Shown in pieces: positions 19,001 to 25,581 of a stretch of 64,000 nucleotides of DNA. The position numbers and the translations under genes are program-made. The stretch lies in NCBI RefSeq assembly GCF_002875945.1, contig NZ_MCZK01000158.1, forward strand, positions 62,001 to 126,000, in the 5' to 3' direction. The DNA comes from Vibrio lentus (lineage in GTDB: Bacteria > Pseudomonadota > Gammaproteobacteria > Enterobacterales > Vibrionaceae). Each line of letters begins with the position of its first letter. The stretch's first letter is position 1. Below the pieces are notes generated by a model. That model saw only the letters and a program-made list of their open reading frames with translations, did no database searches and was not told the DNA's origin.

Positions 19001-19402
19001 GAAACTACTCGATTCAGGGAGGATAGAAGTTTTGATTTGATCGCCCGATCCTTGAATGTAGCGCTGTTGAGCATTACTGCGTGCTTCATCAATATCTAAG
19101 CCGAGTCGTTGAAAGGCATTGATTAAACCGTAGAAACGTCCACCACTGGCATTGGCTAGCTCTGAGCGAACGAAGCCCATGACTTGCGATTCTTGTGCCT
19201 GTAGGTAATCGACGATTTGCTGCTGCTTAGTATCACGGACCGAAACAAGGTGCGAAGTACTTTGTTCCTGAAGATCCTGACTGTGCGATTGGAGGAAAAA
19301 GATCGCGATAAGTGTCACTGGGGTAATACTGAGGACGAGAAACGCCAACATTAGGGTATTTTGAAGGCGCTTAAACTTCTGCTTTCGATAGAATCTAAAC
19401 AT
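16013..19402 (-). CDS. chiS: ChiS, membrane-bound chitin-responsive hybrid sensor/DNA-binding regulator
   Basis: This 1129-residue protein has TM1 (about 17-37), a periplasmic sensor domain (40-350), TM2 (355-371) and a HAMP region (375-430). A histidine-kinase core follows with TSHELRTPLHG (His469), N-box NLVGNAIKYT and G-boxes DTGQGI and GAGLGLSI. Next is a receiver domain (about 723-840) with phospho-acceptor Asp near 773 in LLLDIMMPG, then a PAS-like region (875-960). The C-terminal segment of about 150 residues is the noncanonical DNA-binding domain in V. cholerae ChiS, where the protein works as a membrane-anchored one-component activator. Its periplasmic domain is held off by unliganded Cbp. 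All classical phosphorelay residues appear kept here. Confidence 0.94.
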   Translation of the reverse strand: MFRFYRKQKFKRLQNTLMLAFLVLSITPVTLIAIFFLQSHSQDLQEQSTSHLVSVRDTKQQQIVDYLQAQESQVMGFVRSELANASGGRFYGLINAFQRLGLDIDEARSNAQQRYIQGSGDQIKTSILPESSSFIGSERYRLLHKRYHNSYQELLKRSDFDDILLVDINGNVAYSVFKRDNYGTNLLTGKYKDSNLGVTFQRLTKDVTDKRKSNEDYTPVIVSDFKDENGKQTAWLGAPIVQQGYLHSYAMFRLPINGITKLIADLNKSSNIQTLLVGSDHLPRSLAHSQESINLSLDVVDKALAGETAVGTFDNTLDQAIIAAYTPIELKYATWALVVELPEKEAFARIHQLEKIFVIVMLTAIILVFVASHYLSNFITSPLLKLTWAAEKVSAGDLDETMINTERKDEIGRLAVSFERMQRSIREKMLLIKSQNDELEDNLKTIQKQNEELQLANKLKDEFLATTSHELRTPLHGMVGIAEALISGANGPIPANQKYQLDIIINSGQRLATLVDDLLDYHKMRYGSLDIKKSAVDLSAATSLVLELSHHLLGNKPIRIINQVPSDLGLVSSDPQRLEQVMYNLVGNAIKYTSEGKIVISASVIDDNIRVQVVDTGQGIPAEYLEHIFEPLIQAGQDSSNYRQGAGLGLSISRQLIELMGGSLYVSSQPMLGTTFSFTLPLATQDELDSYNESGSYSHFQAPDLIDNAQQENSVISEDPNGPLLVIADDEPVNLRVLDSFLKLEGYRVRTACDGPETIELIEKEKPELLLLDIMMPGMSGYQVCEALRKQYDHAQLPIIMLTALNQAEDRVRGFEAGANDYLSKPFNKQELAARITAHLSASKAEQRRLENDQLQLELKHRAMVEANLLETQGRLLEQLESAPEAIICIREDQRIRFANEAAAKLFRRGQEQLKRSMADEIIAPKYLKVEQAHYCGDIDIYIDDTRQRIPSDILKLPEGSGLDTMYIFNVGGGVNSNRINNLETAVEALSSYAFEGDKDKLQQLKELGGEFTRLADKATGEGKNKQELMREVLVEAMTNAIIYWESVTGETKFAFAEKSGLWRVYLDRSTLQTRTLDKYLRFETLPKTPRWRTVLSSIEFILEHCKEQTPERTHIEMLRDKLQKLLTS

Positions 19403-19581
19403 AAATTGGGTACTACTTTCCTTTGATGTACTGCTAAAAGGGGCGAAAACAAGTACAGAGAATAGAATTAATGGGTTCCAATTTAACGAAATTAACGAGT
19501 TTTTTTACTTTGACAAGTAAGTGGTATTTAAAGCGTGTGCAAAAGCTCATTTTTATAGAGTTTTGATAGAAATATGAACAG

Positions 19582-19608
19582 ACAGCGCAGAATATGACCC
19601 TGCGCTGT
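19582..19608 (-). terminator. Hairpin after rsmC, weak terminator
   Basis: A perfect 9-bp stem ACAGCGCAG/CTGCGCTGT with a 9-nt loop lies 10 bp past the rsmC stop. The minus-strand downstream sequence is only moderately T-rich, so termination may be incomplete. The remaining 19403-19581 stretch should hold the chiS promoter; I see no convincing hexamer pair. Confidence 0.5.
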
Positions 19609-19618
19609 GTTAGATAGG

Positions 19619-20641
19619 CTACTTGTTTGCGTGGTATATCGCGAATTTTGTGGTCTTATTTAGCGTCGCGCATTTTCCAAACGCTTGTTCAATAATAGGG
19701 ATGTATTTTAAGAAGCTGTTTGCAACAATAATCATCTCACCAGAGCGCTTGAGGTGCTTTGGTGCCTGCGCTAGCAGTGTTTCCGTTGCGCTGTAGCTTG
19801 TGTCTAATCCTGAGTGGAAAGGCGGATTACTGATGATGAACTGATAGTCTTTAGACGTATCAGAATAAACATCAGAAGCGAAAACTTTGCCCGTTAGACC
19901 ATTGGCTTCGAGGGTTGCTTGGCTTGATGCGACTGCGAACGCGCTGATATCACACATTTCTAGCTCGATATCAGGGTTACGAGATGCCATAACCGCGCCT
20001 AACACGCCTGCACCACAACCAAAATCCAATACTTTGCCTTTTAGTTTCGGCAGAGTATCTAGCAGAAGTTGACTGCCCACATCGAATGCACCGTGGCTAA
20101 ATACGCCAGGAAGGCTTTTAACAGTAAGTGATTGTTCGTCAATACTAACTTCGTAGGTTTTAAACCAATCTTGTAGGTTGAACGCTTGCGGTTGCTCGAA
20201 GCACTGACCCCAGTAGAAAGAACAACGGCGCGCTGAATCGTATTTTACGACCTTGCCATAAGGGGCAAACATCTTCTCAATGCTTTTCACGCCTGAGCGG
20301 TTTTCACCAACGACAACGATTTCAGTGTCTTTGCCTAATTTTGCAAACAACATCGCAAGTAAGAACTCAGCTTCCGCTTTTGCTTTTGGCCAATACAGCA
20401 TTACCAAGTCAGCTTTGGTTTCTTCGGTAAATTCAGCACCATAAAAACGTTGAATAGAGCTGCAGTTATCCAATTGGCGGTAATAGCTGTAATTAGACGT
20501 ATAAACGGTGACAGATTCACAATGTTTGGCTAACTCAACAGGGAATAAGTCTTCTGCCTCACCAGCAACTAAAACATGTTTGCCTTCAAAGTAGGCGAGT
20601 TGACGCTGAGCAATCTGGCTTGGGGCAATATAGGCGGACAT
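19619..20641 (-). CDS. rsmC: 16S rRNA (guanine1207-N2)-methyltransferase RsmC
   Basis: RsmC methylates N2 of G1207 in 16S rRNA within the 30S subunit, using S-adenosylmethionine. The 340-residue protein has the duplicated methyltransferase architecture. The N-terminal half is degenerate. The C-terminal half carries the SAM site (VLDFGCGAGVLGA) and the catalytic NPPF motif in ISNPPFHSG. I start at the ATG at 20641 (MSAYIAPSQIAQRQ), the family start; 20 upstream in-frame residues are not conserved-looking. It is a single-gene unit between chiS and the AI-2E-type permease gene. Confidence 0.93.
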   Translation of the reverse strand: MSAYIAPSQIAQRQLAYFEGKHVLVAGEAEDLFPVELAKHCESVTVYTSNYSYYRQLDNCSSIQRFYGAEFTEETKADLVMLYWPKAKAEAEFLLAMLFAKLGKDTEIVVVGENRSGVKSIEKMFAPYGKVVKYDSARRCSFYWGQCFEQPQAFNLQDWFKTYEVSIDEQSLTVKSLPGVFSHGAFDVGSQLLLDTLPKLKGKVLDFGCGAGVLGAVMASRNPDIELEMCDISAFAVASSQATLEANGLTGKVFASDVYSDTSKDYQFIISNPPFHSGLDTSYSATETLLAQAPKHLKRSGEMIIVANSFLKYIPIIEQAFGKCATLNKTTKFAIYHANK

Positions 20642-20751
20642 AGGACACTCTATTGAATCGTTAGCAAAAAATGAGGGCGGATTTTCGCATAATCCGCCCA
20701 AAGCTTGAAGTGTTTAATACTCGTTCGCTAACCAAGTTGACGTTGAGTTGG

Positions 20752-21837
20752 TTAACTCTTGTCTTGCTGGTTCAAAAAGTCTTTAAACTCTTCATCGTAA
20801 ATATTGAAAAGGACGATCGTAATAGCAAAGATCAGTGGACCATAGATCAGGCCGATTAAGCCAAACAGTTGAATACCACCCAGTAATGAGAAGAAGATCA
20901 TTAGGGTGTTCATGCCTGCGCTGCCCTGCATTAATAGCGGGCGCAGAAGGTTATCAATCGAGCCCACAATCGCAACGCAGTATACCGTTAGGAAAATAGC
21001 CCAAGTGGTATCGCCCGTTAGGAATAAGTACGTGGCTGCTGGAATCCAGATAAGCGCAGTACCAACCACGGGAATGAAAGATGCGAAGCCCATCATTGTG
21101 CCCCAGAATAGACCTGGGAAGCCTGCTATCCACATACCTAATCCGCCCGCAAAACCTTGCGCTATTGCGGTTAAGAATGAGCCCATCACGGCTGATTTAG
21201 AAACTTGCTCAATCTCGGTTAACAGTTTGTCTTCTTGGCTGCGAGATAAAGGCAAAATATGACGAACAACGCTGATGATTTTGTCGTGATCTCTCAATAA
21301 GAAGAACAACACAAACAGCATTAAGAAAAAGTCCATCAAGAAGTTAGTCGCATCACCAAGGATCTTCGCACTAATACCCACAAGTTTTGAACCAAAGCTG
21401 GTGGCAAATTCTGCGACTTTCTGAGCTATTGCTTTTGGTTCGATATTGTCAAAAGGTAGATAATTGTTCACGAACGACAAAGCTTTCACGACTAAAGGGT
21501 GTTCAAACAAGGTTTGAATGCCGCCGTGTGTTACCCATTGATAAGTGTTTTGCGAGAATAACGAGCCTTGCTGCACGATGGCTGCAAATACCGCCAATAA
21601 AGGGATGACGATAATAAAAGTGAGGATTACACAAGAAAGTAGAGAGACTACGTTCTCTTTATTCGGTATCTTCTTTTCAAGCCATTCGTGAATTGGAAAC
21701 ATCAGCAACGAGATGATGAATGCCATTACTATGGAATTTACATAAGGCTCGATAAGTAAGAAACAAGCATAAGCCGCCGCGAGTAGGGCAATGATGATTA
21801 CCCAGTGGCTTGTATTGATTTTGAGTTTTTCTGACAC
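20752..21837 (-). CDS. AI-2E family transporter (PerM/YdiK-type permease)
   Basis: This 361-residue integral membrane protein has about eight predicted helices: two N-terminal ones around 12-45, one at 60-85, then a soluble amphipathic stretch (100-150). The conserved C-terminal block contains GFASFIPVVGTALIWIPAA and the GxxxGP-type end LIGLIYGPLIFA. The family includes the proposed AI-2 exporter TqsA and Na+/H+ antiporter-like members, so the substrate cannot be named. Translation starts at GTG with a weak GAGA-type site. It is divergent from the small Cys-rich gene, sharing a 76-bp intergenic region. Confidence 0.88.
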   Translation of the reverse strand: MSEKLKINTSHWVIIIALLAAAYACFLLIEPYVNSIVMAFIISLLMFPIHEWLEKKIPNKENVVSLLSCVILTFIIVIPLLAVFAAIVQQGSLFSQNTYQWVTHGGIQTLFEHPLVVKALSFVNNYLPFDNIEPKAIAQKVAEFATSFGSKLVGISAKILGDATNFLMDFFLMLFVLFFLLRDHDKIISVVRHILPLSRSQEDKLLTEIEQVSKSAVMGSFLTAIAQGFAGGLGMWIAGFPGLFWGTMMGFASFIPVVGTALIWIPAATYLFLTGDTTWAIFLTVYCVAIVGSIDNLLRPLLMQGSAGMNTLMIFFSLLGGIQLFGLIGLIYGPLIFAITIVLFNIYDEEFKDFLNQQDKS

Positions 21838-21913
21838 AGTAATGGTCTCTATATTGGCGTTCTGAGTTTATAATGGCTGCAAAACAGAGAGTTAGCAATG
21901 AGGAGTTTGCATT

Positions 21914-22039
21914 ATGGGATGTTGTGGTAAAGATAAAAAATGCCAAGATGAAGAACAGCAAACAAAAAAAGAGATCCCTTGGTTTCGAATGTTTCTAGGC
22001 ACAATTATGTTGCTGGTTTTTCTTTTTTGGGAACGTTAA
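21914..22039 (+). CDS. Small Cys-rich single-pass membrane protein, 41 residues
   Basis: This short ORF has a strong GAGGAG ribosome site 9 nt before ATG. It encodes MGCCGKDKKC, a charged stretch, then IPWFRMFLGTIMLLVFLFWER. The N-terminal CC-x6-C resembles a metal- or thiol-binding or acylation motif, and the C-terminal 18 residues look like one membrane helix ending in positive charge. I do not recognise a named family; a V. cholerae gene of similar place (VC0625) may be its counterpart. It is transcribed divergently from the AI-2E-type gene. Function is unknown. Confidence 0.72.
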   Translation: MGCCGKDKKCQDEEQQTKKEIPWFRMFLGTIMLLVFLFWER

Positions 22040-22104
22040 AGGCTTTTTAGTACCGAGCTAGCTTGTGTCGCTGAGGTATTTACTTTGAACACAAGTGCTC
22101 AAAT

Positions 22105-22133
22105 ATTAAAAAGGGCTGCAGTAATGCAGCCCT
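22105..22133 (-). terminator. Rho-independent terminator of hemL
   Basis: AGGGCTGCA-gtaa-TGCAGCCCT is a perfect 9-bp stem, followed on the minus strand by TTTT and an A/T-rich tail. It lies 24 bp past the hemL stop and may also receive transcripts of the convergent small gene. Confidence 0.85.
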
Positions 22134-22157
22134 AAATTCAAACGCTTAGCTAAAGAA

Positions 22158-23465
22158 TTAGCTGTTTGATTCGTTGCTTTCTGCAGCAATAATAGCGAAA
22201 CAGCGATCGGCTGCTTCTAATGTTGCATCGATCTCTTTTGAACCGTGAGCAAGAGACGTAAAGCTTGCTTCGAATGCTGATGGTGCAAGGTAAACACCGT
22301 GTTTTAGCATAAGGTGGAAGAAGCGCTTGAAGCGTTCTACATCACACTTGGTTACATCTTCGTAGCACGTTACTGTTTCTTGATCCGTAAAGAAGAAACC
22401 GAACATACCACCAACTTGGTGCACGAGCATTGGGATGCCGTGTTTATCCGCTAGGTGTTTGAAACCGCTTGCTAGCTGTTTAGTTTTCGCAGCAAGACGC
22501 TTCTCGTTGCCTTCTTCTCTTAATAGCTTCAGACATGCGTAGCCAGCTGCCATTGCAACAGGGTTACCAGAAAGCGTACCTGCTTGGTAAACCGGACCTG
22601 TTGGTGCGATGTACTGCATCACATCTCTACGACCACCAAAAGCACCCACTGGCATACCGCCACCGATCACTTTACCAAGACACGTAAGGTCTGGCTTGAT
22701 GTTGTAGTAAGCTTGAGCACAACCTTCTGCAACGCGGAAACCTGTCATTACTTCATCAAAGATCAGCAACGCGCCTTCTTGGTCACAGATTTCACGAAGA
22801 CCTTCATGGAAGCCTTCTACTGGCGGGATACAGTTCATGTTGCCAGCGACTGGCTCAACGATGATACATGCGATTTCGCCTTTATTTGCCGCGAAGATTT
22901 CACGTACAGAATCTAGGTTGTTGAACGTTGCTGTTAGTGTCAGCTTAGCAAAGTCAGCAGGAACACCTGGAGAGCTTGGTTGACCTAAAGTCAGTGCGCC
23001 AGAACCTGCTTTTACAAGTAGGCTGTCTGCGTGACCGTGGTAACAGCCTTCAAATTTAAGGATCTTGTCACGACCAGTGAAGCCACGAGCGAGACGAATC
23101 GCACTCATTGTTGCTTCTGTACCTGAGCTAACCATACGCAGCTGTTCCATTGATGGAACCATTTCAGATACTAGTTCAGCCATTTTGATTTCAGTTTCAG
23201 TGGGAGCTCCGAAACTTAGACCACGTTGCGCCGCATCAATAACAGCTTCACGGATAACCGCGTGGTTGTGACCTAGGATCATTGGACCCCAAGAGCCAAC
23301 GTAATCGATATATGCTTTACCATCAGCATCAAAAAGAAGTGGGCCGTCAGCTCGCTCAACGAAGATTGGAGAACCACCTACACCGTTAAAAGCGCGCACT
23401 GGAGAGTTAACGCCACCTGGAATAGTTTGCTGTGCCTTTTGATACAGTTCTGCTGATTTGGTCAT
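22158..23465 (-). CDS. hemL: Glutamate-1-semialdehyde 2,1-aminomutase
   Basis: HemL is the PLP enzyme that converts glutamate-1-semialdehyde to 5-aminolevulinate in the C5 heme pathway. The 435-residue protein shows the family start (ELYQKAQQTIPGGVNSPVRAF), the cofactor segment FDEVMTGFR and the Schiff-base lysine in CLGKVIGGGMPVG (Lys265, as in E. coli). ATG at 23465 has an AGAGGA site 7 nt away; a 10-residue longer reading is not supported. It is divergent from erpA. Confidence 0.96.
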   Translation of the reverse strand: MTKSAELYQKAQQTIPGGVNSPVRAFNGVGGSPIFVERADGPLLFDADGKAYIDYVGSWGPMILGHNHAVIREAVIDAAQRGLSFGAPTETEIKMAELVSEMVPSMEQLRMVSSGTEATMSAIRLARGFTGRDKILKFEGCYHGHADSLLVKAGSGALTLGQPSSPGVPADFAKLTLTATFNNLDSVREIFAANKGEIACIIVEPVAGNMNCIPPVEGFHEGLREICDQEGALLIFDEVMTGFRVAEGCAQAYYNIKPDLTCLGKVIGGGMPVGAFGGRRDVMQYIAPTGPVYQAGTLSGNPVAMAAGYACLKLLREEGNEKRLAAKTKQLASGFKHLADKHGIPMLVHQVGGMFGFFFTDQETVTCYEDVTKCDVERFKRFFHLMLKHGVYLAPSAFEASFTSLAHGSKEIDATLEAADRCFAIIAAESNESNS

Positions 23466-23645
23466 TGATATATCCTCTTTTGACTGTCGGACCAATTGGC
23501 TCGCATTGTACCTATCCCGAATCCAACTAGGAATGCTTTCGCCGATATAATCCCCCGAATCTGGTTGTTTTGTGTGGTTACACGTTTTAATTGTCAGATT
23601 CTGGCGAGTTTACAACAGTAAAAGGACCGATCCTGTGGTGAATAC

Positions 23646-23674
23646 TTGAACGTTTCAGTCAGGTATTAGATAAT
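23646..23674 (+). promoter_or_regulatory. Probable erpA promoter
   Basis: TTGAAC (23646-23651) and GATAAT (23669-23674) are spaced by exactly 17 bp. They lie about 90 bp before the erpA start. IscR control is known in E. coli, but I could not find a convincing IscR site here. Confidence 0.65.
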
Positions 23675-23761
23675 CACCAGAATATAAGAAAATACTCAAC
23701 AACTATGGTCTCGAATTAGATTTGTATCATGTTGTTTTTGACACAGGTAAGAGAGGTTGTC

Positions 23762-24103
23762 GTGAGCGAAGTAAATATCCCATTGTCTTTTTCTGATGCA
23801 GCAGCTACCCGCGTACAAACGCTAATTGCTGAAGAAGAAAATCCAGAACTAAAACTGCGTGTATACATTACAGGTGGTGGTTGTAGTGGTTTCCAATACG
23901 GCTTCACATTTGATGAAAAAGTAAATGATGGCGACACTACCATTATAAACAGCGGTGTAACGCTGGTTGTTGACCCAATGAGCCTACAGTACTTAATGGG
24001 CGGCATGGTTGATTACACTGAAGGCCTAGAAGGCGCACGCTTCTTTGTTAATAACCCGAACGCTACAACAACATGTGGCTGTGGTGCTTCATTCAGCGTA
24101 TAG
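23762..24103 (+). CDS. erpA: Iron-sulfur cluster insertion protein ErpA
   Basis: ErpA is an A-type carrier that receives Fe-S clusters from the Isc machinery and passes them to targets such as IspG/IspH. The 113-residue protein has the three invariant cysteines: Cys41 in GGGCSGFQYG, and Cys105 and Cys107 in TTCGCGASF. I start at GTG 23762 because AGAGG lies 5 nt upstream and this gives the family N-terminus (SEVNIPLSFSDAA). An in-frame ATG 33 nt upstream would add an unusual leader. Confidence 0.95.
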   Translation: MSEVNIPLSFSDAAATRVQTLIAEEENPELKLRVYITGGGCSGFQYGFTFDEKVNDGDTTIINSGVTLVVDPMSLQYLMGGMVDYTEGLEGARFFVNNPNATTTCGCGASFSV

Positions 24104-24143
24104 CTTGAACTGAAAAAGCTGAAGCTACATTAGAAGTACTGTA

Positions 24144-24170
24144 AACGCCGAACCTATGTTCGGCGTTTTT
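24144..24170 (+). terminator. Rho-independent terminator of erpA
   Basis: AACGCCGAAC-ctat-GTTCGGCGTT is a perfect 10-bp stem followed by a T-run, 40 bp past the erpA stop. Confidence 0.9.
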
Positions 24171-24212
24171 GTGTTTATAGACTCCTCAAAAAACCGCAGC
24201 AAGCTAAGTCTC

Positions 24213-24391
24213 ACGGTCGACCGTTTGGCTTTTTCTCCGAAATCAGTATTTACCTCGATATTTAACCTATTATTTTTCAACGCATTCCCTCTATTTTTAG
24301 TACATGGCATATTTTTTAAACTGTCGATAGTGTCCAACTTCGTTTGGTTTTGGTCTGTTAAGGTTATCTCTGTGCATATGGAAGTTGCACA
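24213..24391. promoter_or_regulatory. Two dyads upstream of the RND efflux genes
   Basis: ACGGTCGACCGT (24213-24224) is a 12-bp perfect palindrome. Further down, TGTGCA (24371-24376) and TGCACA (24386-24391) form an inverted repeat flanked by GTTA and TAAC. Both lie between the erpA terminator and the membrane-fusion gene, where a TetR- or MarR-type regulator might bind. No regulator gene is adjacent. A 14-codon ORF (24378-24422) overlaps the second dyad but lacks a ribosome site. Confidence 0.35.
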
Positions 24392-24446
24392 TAACAGTGT
24401 TGAGCCAATTAGCGCGCCTTAATTACATCGGACAAAAGGATTTGTT

Positions 24447-25571
24447 ATGCCCACTCTATTTCCTAACTCGCCATTTTTTCAGAAACTTAAGCAGCCGTGG
24501 CTGGTTTCGCTGATTCTAGTGATGTTGTTGTCTATCTGGCTTGGTTTAGGAGTGGGACAAGCGGAAGAGTCGCCTGAGAAAAAAGCGACAGAGATTCCGT
24601 TGGCTAAGGTTTCCTTTCAAACATTCAGCTCATCACCGACCTTCAAAACGATTGACCTCTATGGACGAACGGCGCCCGACAGGCATGCCCGATTAGGAGC
24701 GGAAGTTGCGGGTAAGGTCGTCCGGCTGAATGTTGTTAAAGGCGATACGGTTAAAGCAGGGCAAGCCATTGCCCAGATTGATAAAGGCGATTTAGAAATC
24801 CAGTTGGAGCGAGCATCTGCGTTATATCGTTTGAAACAGAAAGAATTTAAAGCAGCGCAGTCTTTGAAGAAGAGAGGGCTGCAAGGCGAGATTGCCTATA
24901 CCACCGCAGAGGCTTCACTAACGGAAGCAAAGGCCATGAAGCGCAATGCGGAATTGGCTCTAAAGAATACAGTGATTACCTCACCTTTCTCGGGAGTGGT
25001 TCAAGATTTGATGGTGGAGCTCGGTGATTTCGTTGGTGTTGGCGATCCTGTCGCTGGCGTGATTGATCTCGATCCTTTGGTTATTGAGGCCGATGTTAGT
25101 GAGCGTCATATCCAGCATTTGTTAGTCAATCAAGCCGCTTTGGTCCGTTTGCTAGGAAGAGAAGAAGCGGAAGGGCGTTTGCGTTATGTGTCTCGAATTT
25201 CTTCTGCCTCAACCAATACCTTCCCAATTGAGATTGAAATCGATAACTCAGATGGCCTGTTACCTGCTGGTGTCAGTGCTGAAGTCACCCTCAATCTAGA
25301 AACGAGAGACGCTATCAAGGTGACACCTGCCATGTTGGCACTAGATGAGGCGGGTAATCTTGGGGTCAAAACTTTGGTTTCAATTGATGACTCACCAATC
25401 GTGAAATTTGTCGGTATTCAACTGGTGAAAGCTGAGCAAGATGGCGTGTGGCTCACGGGGTTAGGTCAGCGTGTCGATATCATCACTGTGGGGCAGGGTT
25501 TTGTGCGTGATGGTGACTCGGTGATTGCTGTTGAGCAAGGTGCTGAACTCTCTAACGTAACAACTGAGTAG
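24447..25571 (+). CDS. RND efflux periplasmic adaptor (membrane-fusion protein)
   Basis: The 374-residue protein has an N-terminal membrane anchor or signal (about 17-38). It then follows the HlyD/AcrA-type order: beta-barrel start, lipoyl half-motif (GRTAPDRHARLGAEVAGKVV), alpha-helical hairpin (about 125-165), second lipoyl half (ITSPFSGVVQDL) and beta-barrel domain. It would bridge the inner-membrane pump encoded 10 bp downstream to an outer-membrane TolC channel, since no outer-membrane gene is here. The pair sits where V. cholerae encodes an RND system I recall as VexLM; I am not certain of the name. Confidence 0.9.
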   Translation: MPTLFPNSPFFQKLKQPWLVSLILVMLLSIWLGLGVGQAEESPEKKATEIPLAKVSFQTFSSSPTFKTIDLYGRTAPDRHARLGAEVAGKVVRLNVVKGDTVKAGQAIAQIDKGDLEIQLERASALYRLKQKEFKAAQSLKKRGLQGEIAYTTAEASLTEAKAMKRNAELALKNTVITSPFSGVVQDLMVELGDFVGVGDPVAGVIDLDPLVIEADVSERHIQHLLVNQAALVRLLGREEAEGRLRYVSRISSASTNTFPIEIEIDNSDGLLPAGVSAEVTLNLETRDAIKVTPAMLALDEAGNLGVKTLVSIDDSPIVKFVGIQLVKAEQDGVWLTGLGQRVDIITVGQGFVRDGDSVIAVEQGAELSNVTTE

Positions 25572-25581
25572 GAGATAACCG

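Noticed and set aside
24125..24422. Overlapping frames of 70 and 88 codons on opposite strands after erpA
   Set aside because: They run through the erpA terminator and have no ribosome sites; they are shadows in a control region.
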